From assembly GCA_903823665.1 (NCBI GenBank), contig CAIJTR010000142.1, forward strand, positions 1-47,881: a DNA stretch of 47,881 nt, written 5' to 3'. The notes beneath the pieces were generated by a model. That model did not search any database. It was not told the origin of the DNA and saw only the letters and a program-made list of their open reading frames with translations. Positions 17,670-25,894 of the stretch are shown here, one piece after another. Source of the stretch: an uncultured Rhodospirillales bacterium. GTDB taxonomy: Bacteria > Pseudomonadota > Alphaproteobacteria > Acetobacterales > Acetobacteraceae. Positions within the stretch are counted from its first letter, which is position 1. Every line of letters begins with the position of its first letter. Made by a program: the position numbers and the translations under genes.

Positions 17670-18001
17670 TTAGCCGTCGAGCGCGTTGCGGCTGGAGGCA
17701 GGCAGGCGCACCACCAGCCCATCCAGCTCCGGCTTGATCACCAGCTGGCAGCCGAGGCGGCTCGTCTTCTCCAGACCGAATGCGAGATCGAGCATGTCTT
17801 CCTCGTCCTCGCTCCCTTTGGCAGCTTGCCATACCAGCTCGGGTCCACAATCACGTGGCAGGTCGAGCACGCCAGCGAGCCTTCGCAGGCTCCCTCAATA
17901 TCCACGCCATGCTTGTGGGCCACCTCCAGCACGGAAAGGCCAAGCGGAGCGTCAACTTCACGATGGGTACCGTCACGCTCGATAAACGTCATTTTGGGCA
18001 T
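17670..18001 (-). CDS. fdx: 2Fe-2S ferredoxin (Isc type), interrupted by a -1 frameshift
   Basis: The reading from ATG 18001 gives an Isc-type ferredoxin: [19 protein letters not shown], then cluster ligands C39, C45 and C48 in [12 protein letters not shown]. After codon 62 (17816) the zero frame turns to unrelated sequence and stops at 17738. The expected continuation ([22 protein letters not shown], carrying the fourth Cys ligand) is intact in the -1 frame down to TAA at 17672-17670. Joined, the product would be 110 residues, the normal family length. The zero-frame product lacks the fourth ligand and could not hold a cluster. It is 3 nt from the iscS stop and 4 nt from mnmA. See the heptamer entry for possible explanations. 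Confidence 0.85.
17813..17819 (-). other. Frameshift point: A-AAG-GGA heptamer in fdx
   Basis: In the zero frame the site reads CCA AAG GGA, so A-AAG-GGA fits the X-XXY-YYZ slippery pattern. Slipping back one base restores the ferredoxin ([10 protein letters not shown]). A simple loss of one A from CCA AAA GGG AGC would create the same heptamer, so the pattern alone does not prove programmed frameshifting. Confidence 0.6.
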
Positions 18002-18004
18002 GGG

Positions 18005-19162
18005 TCAGGCCTGCTGCAGAGTGTGAAATGCCGCAAAGGCTGCGGCGGCATGGTCGATATCGGCAGCGCAGGTAAAGCGTCCGATGCCGATGCGCAAGCT
18101 GCGTGCCGCTTCGTCAGGGTCCAGTCCCATTGCGCGCAGCACATAAGACGGCTCGATGGCCGCCGAGGAACAGGCCGAGCCGGTGGAAATGCACAGCTCC
18201 GGATGCTCGGACATAAAGGCCGCCGCCGTGCTGCGTGGCAGCGTAATATTGAGGTTGCCCGCCACCCGCACGGCGCTGCCGTTCAACGAAAGGCCAGGAA
18301 TCGCAAGCGTCAAACGCTCCAGCAGATCATCGCGGATCGCCGAAATCCGCGCCGCTTCATCAGCCATCTCCTGCCCCGCAATCCGGCACGCCTCACCGAA
18401 CCCCACCACCAACGGCGTGGCCAGGGTGCCGGAACGCAGCCCACGTTCCTGATTGCCGCCAGAGAATAACGCCGCTACGCGGGCGCGGGGGCGTCTGCGG
18501 ACGTAAAGCGCCCCCACCCCTTTCGGGCCATAAAGCTTGTGCGCGGTGACCGACATCAGATCGATGCCCACCCCAACATCGAGCGAAATCTTGCCAAGTG
18601 CCTGTGCCGCGTCCGTGTGAAACAGCGCCCCCGCCCGCTTCACCACCGCAGCAATCCCCGCCAAATCCTGGATCAAACCGGTCTCGTTGTTCACCGCCAT
18701 CACGCTGACCAACAGCGTCGGCACCTCCAACGCCTCAGCCAACCGGTCCAGATCGAGCGTCCCGTCACGCCGCACCGGCAGCACCACAGGGTCGAACCCG
18801 TCCTCCGCCAGATCAGCGACGGACTCGAGCACACATTTATGTTCCGTCGCCACCGTGATCACGCGACGACGCTCATCTCCCACCCGCCTTGCGTGGCGAG
18901 CAGCCCCCTTGATGGCAATGTTGTTGCTCTCAGTCGCCCCCGAGGTGAACACCACCTCTCGCGCCTCAGCCCCAATCAGCGCCGCCACATGCGCGCGTGC
19001 CGTCTCCACCGCCGCCTCCGCATCACGGCCCATCTGATGCTCAGCGGAATGCGGATTGCCGAATTGCTCGCTGAACCACGGCAGCATGGCACCCACCACA
19101 CGCGGGTCACACGGCGTGGTGGATTGATTGTCGAGAAAGATCAGGCGGTTTGCGGGCATCAC
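18005..19162 (-). CDS. iscS: Cysteine desulfurase, IscS type
   Basis: This PLP enzyme removes sulfur from cysteine as a persulfide for Fe-S clusters and tRNA thiolation. The 385-residue protein opens with FLDNQSTTPCDPRV, has the N-terminal VVFTSGATESNN, the PLP lysine in SVTAHKLYGPKG, and the mobile catalytic-cysteine loop CISTGSACSSAAIEPSYVL. This is group I (IscS/NifS) architecture at near-normal length. It lies 12 nt downstream of another desulfurase gene and 3 nt before the ferredoxin. The start may be ATG 19162 or the next codon, ATG 19159. Confidence 0.93.
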   Translation of the reverse strand: MMPANRLIFLDNQSTTPCDPRVVGAMLPWFSEQFGNPHSAEHQMGRDAEAAVETARAHVAALIGAEAREVVFTSGATESNNIAIKGAARHARRVGDERRRVITVATEHKCVLESVADLAEDGFDPVVLPVRRDGTLDLDRLAEALEVPTLLVSVMAVNNETGLIQDLAGIAAVVKRAGALFHTDAAQALGKISLDVGVGIDLMSVTAHKLYGPKGVGALYVRRRPRARVAALFSGGNQERGLRSGTLATPLVVGFGEACRIAGQEMADEAARISAIRDDLLERLTLAIPGLSLNGSAVRVAGNLNITLPRSTAAAFMSEHPELCISTGSACSSAAIEPSYVLRAMGLDPDEAARSLRIGIGRFTCAADIDHAAAAFAAFHTLQQA

Positions 19163-19174
19163 CTTGATATGGTG

Positions 19175-20242
19175 TCAGGCCGCACGTTGTAAAAGACGCG
19201 CCGCCATTGCCCGCCACGCATGGCCGAACCCGTCCACATCCGCCTCGGTCGCATTCCAAGGCAACGACACCCGAATGGCCTCACCCGCAAGCGAGCCCAA
19301 CCCCATCGCATCGAGCACATGCGACCGCACCACCTTGCCCGAACTGCACGCAGCCCCAGCCGATACCGCGATACCGGCCAAATCCAGCGACATCACCTGC
19401 GTCTGAGCCGCCACACCCGGCAGCGCCAGGCACGACGTGTTGCCGAGTCTCGGCGCATCCCTGCCGATCACCACCGCCCCATCGGCCAGAGACTCGAGCC
19501 GGTCCCGCAATGCCGACATCTCAACCGGGGCCAGCCGCGCCACCGCCCCAAACCCGGCAATCGCCATCATCGGCGCCGTGCCACCACGCCACCCACGCTC
19601 CTGCCCGCCACCGCGCAGCAGCGGATGCGGTGCCACATGCGGAGCCACCAGCAACGCGCCAACTCCGGCGGGTCCACCCATCTTATGCGCTGACAGAGCC
19701 AGGCTATCGGCACCCAATGCCACCATATCCATCGCCATGCGGCCGCAAGCCTGCGCGGCATCGACATGCAGCAACGCCCCGGCAGCCCGACACAACGCCG
19801 CCACCTCGGCAACCGGCTGAACCGTGCCGGTCTCATTGTTCGCCAGCATCAGGCAAACCAGAGCGGGCGAACCGCGCAACATCTGCTCAAGCGCCGCCAT
19901 ATCAGCCACGCCGCTCGCATCAACCGGGATAATCTCAGCACCATATGCCGCAGCACGCACCGCATCATGCTCGGTCGCACCTATAATAAGTCTGCGATCC
20001 CGCCCCAGCGCATGAATGGCCAGCGCATCCGCCTCCGTCCCACCAGAGGTGAAAACGACGGCGGCCGGAGCCACGCCACACCGCTTCGCCACCGCCTCGC
20101 GCGCATCCTCAACCACCCGCCTTGCCGCCCGTCCTGCACCATGGATGGAGGACGGATTGCCGGTGATCGCCATCGCCTGTTCCATCGCCACCCTCGCCTC
20201 CGGGCGCAACGGCTCGGTGGCGTTGGCGTCGAGATAAATCAT
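19175..20242 (-). CDS. Second cysteine desulfurase (NifS/IscS-like)
   Basis: The 355-residue protein is a group I desulfurase paralogue: IYLDANATEPLRPEA at the N-terminus, VVFTSGGTEADALA, HVDAAQACGR before the cofactor lysine in LSAHKMGGPAGVGA, and the catalytic loop VSAGAACSSGKVVRSHVL. It is shorter and more diverged than its neighbour IscS. Alphaproteobacteria often carry such a shorter paralogue beside IscS, and the division of labour is not evident from sequence. It lies 10 nt after cysE and 12 nt before iscS, so all are probably co-transcribed. Confidence 0.9.
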   Translation of the reverse strand: MIYLDANATEPLRPEARVAMEQAMAITGNPSSIHGAGRAARRVVEDAREAVAKRCGVAPAAVVFTSGGTEADALAIHALGRDRRLIIGATEHDAVRAAAYGAEIIPVDASGVADMAALEQMLRGSPALVCLMLANNETGTVQPVAEVAALCRAAGALLHVDAAQACGRMAMDMVALGADSLALSAHKMGGPAGVGALLVAPHVAPHPLLRGGGQERGWRGGTAPMMAIAGFGAVARLAPVEMSALRDRLESLADGAVVIGRDAPRLGNTSCLALPGVAAQTQVMSLDLAGIAVSAGAACSSGKVVRSHVLDAMGLGSLAGEAIRVSLPWNATEADVDGFGHAWRAMAARLLQRAA

Positions 20243-20252
20243 CGAGCGGCGC

Positions 20253-20918
20253 TCACTCCCCAGCGTGCTGGCGCGTCATGCTGATCATCCGCGCCTCCAA
20301 CTCTGCAAGTTCGCCGCGCATGATCTCCACATCGTGCAGCAACGGATCGAGATCACAATCGGTCGGCATGCCATAGGCATCGAACTGCGCCCGACGCGAA
20401 GCACCACGAACGACCGGGCGCGCAGGGATGCCAACCACGGTGGTGTTCGCCGCAACCGGGCCCACCACCACGGCATTGGCCCCCACGCGGGCATTCTCAC
20501 CCACCGCGAAGCCGCCGAGAATTTTCGCCCCAGCACCCACAATCACATTGTTGCCAATCGTCGGGTGTCGCTTGCCGCGTGCCGAAGACGTACCGCCCAG
20601 TGTTACCTGATGATAGATGTAAACATCGTCCCCCACCTCGGCGGTCTCGCCGATCACCACGCCCATGCCGTGATCGATGATCAGTCGGCGGCCGATCTTG
20701 GCAGCAGGGTGAATTTCAATCCCGGTGAGGAATCGGCCCAGATGAGACAAGCAGCGCGCCGGCAACACGAACCCGCGCTGCCACAGCGCGTGGGCCATTT
20801 TGTGCCAGATCACAGCATGCAAACCGGGATAACACAGCAACACCTCGACGTTCGAGCGCGCCGCGGGATCGCGCTCGCGGTAGGCCCGGATCATTTCGCC
20901 CAAAAATATGACCGCCAT
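20253..20918 (-). CDS. cysE: Serine O-acetyltransferase CysE/EpsC
   Basis: CysE acetylates L-serine with acetyl-CoA, the committed step of cysteine synthesis. Residues about 65-180 form the left-handed hexapeptide-repeat helix, with the catalytic region [20 protein letters not shown] and the acetyl-CoA-side motif [10 protein letters not shown]. At 221 residues it has the short EpsC-like form. As first gene of the operon it provides cysteine for the two desulfurases that follow, a coherent precursor-to-sulfur-donor order. The ATG at 20918 has a weak GGAA site. Confidence 0.92.
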   Translation of the reverse strand: MAVIFLGEMIRAYRERDPAARSNVEVLLCYPGLHAVIWHKMAHALWQRGFVLPARCLSHLGRFLTGIEIHPAAKIGRRLIIDHGMGVVIGETAEVGDDVYIYHQVTLGGTSSARGKRHPTIGNNVIVGAGAKILGGFAVGENARVGANAVVVGPVAANTTVVGIPARPVVRGASRRAQFDAYGMPTDCDLDPLLHDVEIMRGELAELEARMISMTRQHAGE

Positions 20919-21423
20919 GCGACATTTCCGTTATCAAATTCGGGTTCAGCGAGTTATATTTGGACCGTCATCCATCGCCCGTAACGACTATATGGGTTTG
21001 GATGGCTGCGTAAAACAGTCCGGTCTGAAATTCGCCGAACCGTGAAGCGTAAACCGAGGGAGCGGCTAGGGCGATTTCTGTTTCGCTCGGTTTTTCAATT
21101 TACTAAGCGATATAGTTTCGGTCATTGATCCAGAACGGACACACAATGTCCGCTCATGATCGTGACATGAAACAACCGGAGGGTCAGCCATGCTACGCAC
21201 GCAATGCAGATAGTTTCCGCTTGTAAGGATGGCTTTTTCGGCGGAAGGGATGGGTTTAGTGGACGGATTTTTTCGACCCACAACCACTGCACGTCATGTC
21301 CAAACCGGAGGGTGTTGATGGGACGATAACGCGGTGACCACGACGACAATCACAAATGCTTCCCGAGGGTCTACTGCCCGGCCAGCAACGGTCGAGGCGA
21401 ACAGGAAACGGATTTCGGAATAA
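20919..21423. other. Divergent intergenic region cysE / alpha-beta hydrolase
   Basis: This 505-bp gap is AT-richer than the flanking genes and has no full-length gene. The minus-strand frames at 21066-21349 lack ribosome-binding sites and family features. On the plus strand it contains two tiny frames behind identical AACCGGAGGGT sequences (separate entry). A possible 8-bp stem AAACCGAG/CTCGGTTT with a T-run lies at 21051-21095, but nothing obvious is transcribed into it. Confidence 0.5.
21190..21213 (+). CDS. Candidate leader peptide, 7 codons (MLRTQCR)
   Basis: The ATG at 21190 has a near-perfect ribosome-binding site (GGAGGG, 21178-21183, spacing 6) and is closed after seven codons by TAG. 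The codons include CTA and AGA, which are rare in this GC-rich genome, plus CAA and TGC. About 100 nt later the same AACCGGAGGGT precedes another mini-frame (ATG at 21318, MGR, stop 21327-21329). Both precede the hydrolase gene at 21424. The pattern suggests a regulatory leader, but a decayed gene start could look the same. Confidence 0.3.
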   Translation: MLRTQCR

Positions 21424-22089
21424 ATGCCAGAGGTCATGTTTGCCGGTCCAGATGGCCGGCTGGAGGGTCGTTACCACCACTCCAAAGAAACCGGGGCGCC
21501 GTTGGCACTCATTCTTCATCCCCACCCGCTCCACGGTGGCACGATGAACAATCGCATCGCGTTCACGATGTTCGAATCCTACAAGAAGCTCGGCTTCTCC
21601 GTCATGCGCTTCAACTTCCGCGGCGTCGGTCGCAGCCAGGGCAAGTATGACGGCGGCATCGGCGAAATCAGTGACGCTGCGGCGGCTCTGGACTGGATGC
21701 AGGCGGTCAACCCGAATTCCGGCGGCCTGTGGATTGCGGGCTACTCCTTCGGTGCCTTCATCGGCATGCAGCTTCTGATGCGCCGCCCGGAAATCTCCGG
21801 CTGGGTCAGCGTCGCACCGCCGTCGAACCACTACGATTTCGGCTTCCTCGCCCCCTGCCCCTGCGGCGGTCTGCTCGTTCACGGTGACAATGACGAGCTG
21901 GTGCCGGAACCCGCCGTCCGTAAGCTGGTGGACAAGCTGAACACCCAGAAAAACGTTCAGGTCGATTACCGCATCATGGCCGGTGCCGATCACGTCATGG
22001 CCAACTACGCCGACACGGTTGCCGCCCATCTGGAAGACCACGTCACCAAAACGATGGCACGCCGCACAATGGCCCTCGCCGCCGACTAA
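21424..22089 (+). CDS. Alpha/beta hydrolase
   Basis: The 221-residue protein is a small alpha/beta hydrolase of the DUF-type proteobacterial group. HPHPLHGGTMNN provides the oxyanion region and FNFRGVGRSQGKYDGG is a conserved early loop. GYSFGAF holds the nucleophile Ser, HGDNDELVP the acid and GADHVM the catalytic His. It is probably a cytoplasmic esterase or peptidase-like enzyme of unknown substrate. It ends 28 bp before a hairpin terminator. Confidence 0.85.
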   Translation: MPEVMFAGPDGRLEGRYHHSKETGAPLALILHPHPLHGGTMNNRIAFTMFESYKKLGFSVMRFNFRGVGRSQGKYDGGIGEISDAAAALDWMQAVNPNSGGLWIAGYSFGAFIGMQLLMRRPEISGWVSVAPPSNHYDFGFLAPCPCGGLLVHGDNDELVPEPAVRKLVDKLNTQKNVQVDYRIMAGADHVMANYADTVAAHLEDHVTKTMARRTMALAAD

Positions 22090-22117
22090 ACGCCCCACCC
22101 GACCGACTATCTGCCAT

Positions 22118-22157
22118 AACGCCTCCGGCATTTGCTTGCTGGAGGCGTTGTGCTTTT
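22118..22157 (+). terminator. Rho-independent terminator after the hydrolase gene
   Basis: Perfect 9-bp stem AACGCCTCC (22118-22126) / GGAGGCGTT (22141-22149), a 14-nt loop, then GTGCTTTT. It lies between the hydrolase stop and tyrS and suggests that tyrS has its own promoter or is controlled by read-through. Confidence 0.75.
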
Positions 22158-22188
22158 CTCCGCATCCCCTCCACAAGGACCGGACCAA

Positions 22189-23433
22189 ATGCCAACCAGC
22201 GAATTCCTGCACGAAGCAACCGGGCGCGGCTTCGTCTTCCAGACCACCGACGAAGCAGCACTCGATGCCGCCTTCAAGGCGGGTCCGGTCGCTGGCTATA
22301 TCGGCTTTGACTGCACGGCAGACAGCCTGCATGTCGGCTCCCTCGTCCAGATCATGCTGCTACGTCTGATGCAGCGCCACGGCCATCGCCCCATCACCCT
22401 GATGGGCGGCGGCACCACCCGCATCGGCGACCCAAGCCTGCGCGAGGAAGCCCGCCAATTGCTCAGTGACGCGCAGATCGCCCAAAACATGGCCGGCATC
22501 CAGCGCTGCTTCGCCCCGTTCATCCGCTTCGGCGAAGGCCCAAACGACGCCGTCATGCCCAACAACGCCGAATGGCTCGACAAGCTCGGCTACATCGAAC
22601 TCCTGCGCGAGGTTGGCATCCATTTCAGCGTCAACCGCATGCTCGGCTTCGACAGCGTCAAAACCCGCCTCGACCGGGAGCAGGGCCTCACCTTCCTGGA
22701 GTTCAACTACTCCATCCTGCAAAGCTACGATTTCCGCGAACTGAACCGCCGCTACGGCGTCGTCCTGCAAATGGGCGGCTCCGACCAATGGGGCAACATC
22801 GTCTCCGGCGTCGATCTCGTCCGCCGCACGGACGCCAAGCAGGTCTTCGGCCTCACCACCCCGCTCATCACCACCGCGTCCGGCGGAAAGATGGGCAAAA
22901 CCGCCAAGGGTGCCGTGTGGCTCACCGCCGACCGCCTCTCGCCCTATGATTACTGGCAGTTCTGGCGCAACACCGAGGACGCTGATGTTGGCCGCTTCCT
23001 GCGGATGTTCACTGACATGCCGCTCGCCGAAATCGCCAAACTCGAAGCCCTCGGTGGCGCGGAGATCAACGAGGCCAAGAAAATCCTCGCCACTGCGGCA
23101 ACCGCTCTCGCCCACGGCCAGGACGCCGCAGACACCGCCGCCGAAACCGCCCGTCGCGCCTTCGAGGAAGGTGCCGCCGCCGAGGACCTGCCAAGCATCA
23201 CCGTGCCCGGTGCCGACCTCGCCGCGGGCATCGCCGCCATCAAACTGTTCGTCGATAGCGGCCTCGCCACGAGCAACGGCGAAGCACGTCGCCTGATCCG
23301 CGGCGGCGGTGCCAGGCTCAACGATGCGGTGATCACCGACGAAGCCTTGGTTATCACCACCGCCGATCTGTTAGAGGGTATAGCCAAACTATCCGCTGGT
23401 CGCAAGCAGCACCGCCTGGTTCGCGTTATCTAA
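22189..23433 (+). CDS. tyrS: Tyrosyl-tRNA synthetase
   Basis: TyrS charges tRNA-Tyr. The class I signatures are present: a HIGH-equivalent in [11 protein letters not shown] (about residue 50) and the KMSKS-equivalent [11 protein letters not shown] (about residue 235). Tyrosine-binding residues lie around [10 protein letters not shown] and [10 protein letters not shown]. An S4 RNA-binding domain closes the protein ([17 protein letters not shown]). The length of 414 residues is normal. The frame is open from 22132, but the ATG at 22189 has AAGGA upstream and gives the standard N-terminus. Confidence 0.95.
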   Translation: MPTSEFLHEATGRGFVFQTTDEAALDAAFKAGPVAGYIGFDCTADSLHVGSLVQIMLLRLMQRHGHRPITLMGGGTTRIGDPSLREEARQLLSDAQIAQNMAGIQRCFAPFIRFGEGPNDAVMPNNAEWLDKLGYIELLREVGIHFSVNRMLGFDSVKTRLDREQGLTFLEFNYSILQSYDFRELNRRYGVVLQMGGSDQWGNIVSGVDLVRRTDAKQVFGLTTPLITTASGGKMGKTAKGAVWLTADRLSPYDYWQFWRNTEDADVGRFLRMFTDMPLAEIAKLEALGGAEINEAKKILATAATALAHGQDAADTAAETARRAFEEGAAAEDLPSITVPGADLAAGIAAIKLFVDSGLATSNGEARRLIRGGGARLNDAVITDEALVITTADLLEGIAKLSAGRKQHRLVRVI

Positions 23434-23446
23434 CCAAACAACCCAA

Positions 23447-23481
23447 GCGGGGTGATCAGGCCGTCCGCGCCATCACCCCGC
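23447..23481. terminator. Candidate bidirectional terminator between tyrS and the DUF1272 gene
   Basis: Perfect 10-bp inverted repeat GCGGGGTGAT (23447-23456) / ATCACCCCGC (23472-23481) with a 15-nt loop just after the tyrS stop. It overlaps the last codons of the convergent DUF1272 gene. There is no clear T-run on either side, so termination is plausible rather than proven. Confidence 0.45.
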
Positions 23482-23713
23482 ATCCCTCAGCCTTCAGCTT
23501 GCGAACCGTCGAAGCCGGGTGCTTGAGCAATTTCGCAGCCGGCCTAATCGGTCGCGCCACCAGATTGCCCCCGCAATTCGGGCACGCGCCGCCCAGCACA
23601 TTCGCCACACAATCCGCACAGAACGTGCACTCGTAGCTACAAATTCGCGCGTCAGCCGACTCAGGCGGCAAATCCCGGTCACAGCACTCACAATTTGGGC
23701 GAAGTTCCAGCAT
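23456..23713 (-). CDS. DUF1272 domain protein (small zinc-ribbon-like)
   Basis: The 85-residue protein matches DUF1272: NCECCDRDLPPES, then ICSYECTFCADC, then CPNCGGNLVARP. Eight or more cysteines in CxxC-like pairs point to bound zinc. The molecular function of the family is unknown. The C-terminal ~25 residues are basic. It is convergent with tyrS and follows the protease gene in the same direction by 21 bp, possibly as a distal member of that operon. Confidence 0.85.
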   Translation of the reverse strand: MLELRPNCECCDRDLPPESADARICSYECTFCADCVANVLGGACPNCGGNLVARPIRPAAKLLKHPASTVRKLKAEGCGVMARTA

Positions 23714-23734
23714 CAGATCCTCCCTTGTGGCAGT

Positions 23735-24595
23735 TCACCCAAACGCCAGGCTCTGCGTCCCGTACGACAGCGTGAACACCTGCCGCGCCAGCACGTCGAG
23801 CCCGATCAGCATGTCAAAGGTCGGGTTCACCGCCGAAATCACCGACAGCGTCGGCTTCTCCAGCTTCACCTGCCCGATCTGCAAACTGGCAAACTGATGC
23901 GCGCGGGCCGAGATTTCGCCCCCAACCGCCAATGACTGCAACGCCGGATCATCCGATATCGCCTGCGATGACAACAACAGCTTATGCATCCCGCGCGCAT
24001 TGATCAGCGACTGCGAGGCTCCTGTGTCGAGCAAGGCCAGCAACGGCGAACGGTCCACCATCACATCGGCCAACGGCAGCGTCCGCTCGAACAGCGTCAG
24101 CTTCACATCGTCATACCCCGCCGAGCACGACCCATTCGGCAGCAGCGACAGCCGGCCGCCGGGCACATCCACCACCAGCGTGTGATGGCGCAGCATGTCC
24201 GAGCCGAGCAGACCATCAATCCCGTCCAGCGGGATCGCCGCCACCGGCAGGCTCAGCATTTCGCGCGGCTGGTTCTGAAACAATTGCACTCCGCCAATCG
24301 TCATGTTGCGCGCGTTCGCATTCGGATGCGTGTCCAACTGCCCGCCCGCACCGCGCAGCGTGGTGCTTACCATCGGGTCTTGCGGCAAATTCAACCGCTG
24401 CCTCCCAGCCGTCGTCAGAACGGTCCGCTGCGCCCCGGTGTCGAGCACCATCCGCGCCGTCTGCCCGTCAATCGTGACGTTCACCACCAGCACGCCCCGG
24501 CTGCGATCCAGATCAACCTGCCCGAGCGGAGACGCACAAAACCCGCCAGTTGCAGCCAGCGTCGTCAGCAGAAAGCCTCGTCGCGCCAACGTCAC
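23735..24595 (-). CDS. Exported double retropepsin-like aspartic protease
   Basis: The protein has two clan AA (retropepsin-like) domains in one chain. The first has the Asp-Thr-Gly triad MVLDTGAQRTVL (about residue 50) and the later hydrophobic-hydrophobic-Gly LLGSDML. The second has LALLDTGASQSLI (about residue 185) and LIGLDVLA. Two halves in one chain could form a pseudo-dimeric active site as in eukaryotic pepsins. A signal sequence (LARRGFLLTTLAATGGFC) predicts export; the RR and the Cys leave Tat or lipoprotein export open. The GTG at 24595 overlaps the purD stop (GTGA), so translation is coupled to purD. Confidence 0.8.
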   Translation of the reverse strand: MTLARRGFLLTTLAATGGFCASPLGQVDLDRSRGVLVVNVTIDGQTARMVLDTGAQRTVLTTAGRQRLNLPQDPMVSTTLRGAGGQLDTHPNANARNMTIGGVQLFQNQPREMLSLPVAAIPLDGIDGLLGSDMLRHHTLVVDVPGGRLSLLPNGSCSAGYDDVKLTLFERTLPLADVMVDRSPLLALLDTGASQSLINARGMHKLLLSSQAISDDPALQSLAVGGEISARAHQFASLQIGQVKLEKPTLSVISAVNPTFDMLIGLDVLARQVFTLSYGTQSLAFG

Positions 24596-25860
24596 GCGAA
24601 CGCCCTCCACGCAATGTCCCGCCTGCAAAATCCGTCCGGCCAATGGATCAGATCAACGGCCGCATAGGCAGAATCGCGAGCCTCTGTGATGGTCGCCCCA
24701 GTGGCGCAAACCGTCAGCACCCGCCCGCCGTTCGAGACAAGCTCGCCATCGCGGATATCCGTCCCCGCATGAAGAATGCGCACACCCGGAACAGCAGCCG
24801 CCCGATCCAGCAGGCCAATCGGCGTATACATCTTCGGCTTCACGGGATAGCCGTCGGCCGCCATCACCACCGCCACCACCGCCCGATCATACCAGCGCAG
24901 ATCAAAATTCTTCAGCTCCCCGTCACACGCAGCCACCAACGCCGCCAGCAGATCAGACCGCAGCCGCAGCAGCAGGCACTGGCATTCCGGATCGCCGAAG
25001 CGGACGTTGTATTCAATCAGCTTCGGCCCGTCCTCGGTCAGCATCAGACCCGCGAACAGAATGCCACGAAACGGTTTGCCCCGCCGCGCCATCTCATCCA
25101 GCGTCGGCTGAATGAAGCGGGCCATAATGTCGGCCTCCAACTCCGGCGTGGCGGCAGGCGGCGGCGAATACGCGCCCATGCCGCCGGTGTTCGGCCCGGT
25201 ATCGCCCTCACCCACCCGTTTATGATCCTGTGCCGAGCCCAGCGAAATTGCGGTGGTGCCATCACACAGCGCAAAAAAGCTGAGTTCCTCGCCAACCAAA
25301 CATTCCTCGATCACCACCGAGGCACCCGCAGCCCCCAGCGTCGCCCGCTCCATGAACGCATCAATGGCGGCAATCGCCTCGTCCTCGGTCGCTGCCACCA
25401 CCACGCCTTTGCCCGCAGCGAGACCATCGGCCTTGATCACGATGGGAGCGCCACGCATCTGCACGAAGGCCCGGGCGGCAACCGCGCTGTCGAAGCGCTC
25501 CCACTTCGCCGTGGGAACGCCTGCCGCATCGGCCACTTCCTTGGTGAAGGTCTTGCTCCCCTCCAACGCCGCCGCCGCCGCATTCGGTCCACAACACGCA
25601 ATTCCAGCCGCTTCCATCGCGTCCGTGAGCCCAGCCACCAGCGGCCCTTCCGGCCCCGGCACCACAAGGCCGATCTGATTGGCGCGGGCGAACGCCACCA
25701 GTGCGGGAATATCCATCGCCCCAATCGGCACGCGCTGCGCCACGCTGGAAATGCCGGGATTGCCCGGCGCGCAATAGAGTTTCGTCAGCATCGGCGAGCC
25801 CGAAATCGCCCAGCACAGCGCGTGTTCGCGCCCGCCACTGCCCACCACCAGAACCCGCAT
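24592..25860 (-). CDS. purD: Phosphoribosylamine-glycine ligase
   Basis: PurD joins phosphoribosylamine and glycine with ATP, the second step of purine synthesis. The start MRVLVVGSGGREHALCWAI, the PGNPGI and VVPGPEGPLVAGL motifs, the ATP-grasp lysine strand IVIKADGLAAGKGVVVA and the metal-binding EYNVRFGDPECQ are all present. Length of about 422 residues is normal. The frame extends to 25962 into xseA, but the ATG at 25860 gives the conserved N-terminus. The start codon lies back-to-back with xseA, so each promoter must lie inside the other gene or the ~35 bp between them. Confidence 0.95.
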   Translation of the reverse strand: MRVLVVGSGGREHALCWAISGSPMLTKLYCAPGNPGISSVAQRVPIGAMDIPALVAFARANQIGLVVPGPEGPLVAGLTDAMEAAGIACCGPNAAAAALEGSKTFTKEVADAAGVPTAKWERFDSAVAARAFVQMRGAPIVIKADGLAAGKGVVVAATEDEAIAAIDAFMERATLGAAGASVVIEECLVGEELSFFALCDGTTAISLGSAQDHKRVGEGDTGPNTGGMGAYSPPPAATPELEADIMARFIQPTLDEMARRGKPFRGILFAGLMLTEDGPKLIEYNVRFGDPECQCLLLRLRSDLLAALVAACDGELKNFDLRWYDRAVVAVVMAADGYPVKPKMYTPIGLLDRAAAVPGVRILHAGTDIRDGELVSNGGRVLTVCATGATITEARDSAYAAVDLIHWPDGFCRRDIAWRAFA

Positions 25861-25894
25861 GCCAACGCCCTCCGAATCGCCTAAGCTCGCCGCC

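Noticed and set aside
16562-17737. 391-codon plus-strand frame antisense to mnmA
   Set aside because: Low-complexity His/Arg/Pro-rich product; mnmA on the other strand is unambiguous.
21051-21095. Possible terminator hairpin AAACCGAG/CTCGGTTT with T-run
   Set aside because: The loop is 27 nt and no gene on the plus strand is transcribed into it; too weak to annotate.
24550-25884. 444-codon plus-strand frame antisense to purD
   Set aside because: No motif, skewed composition, and purD is complete on the minus strand.
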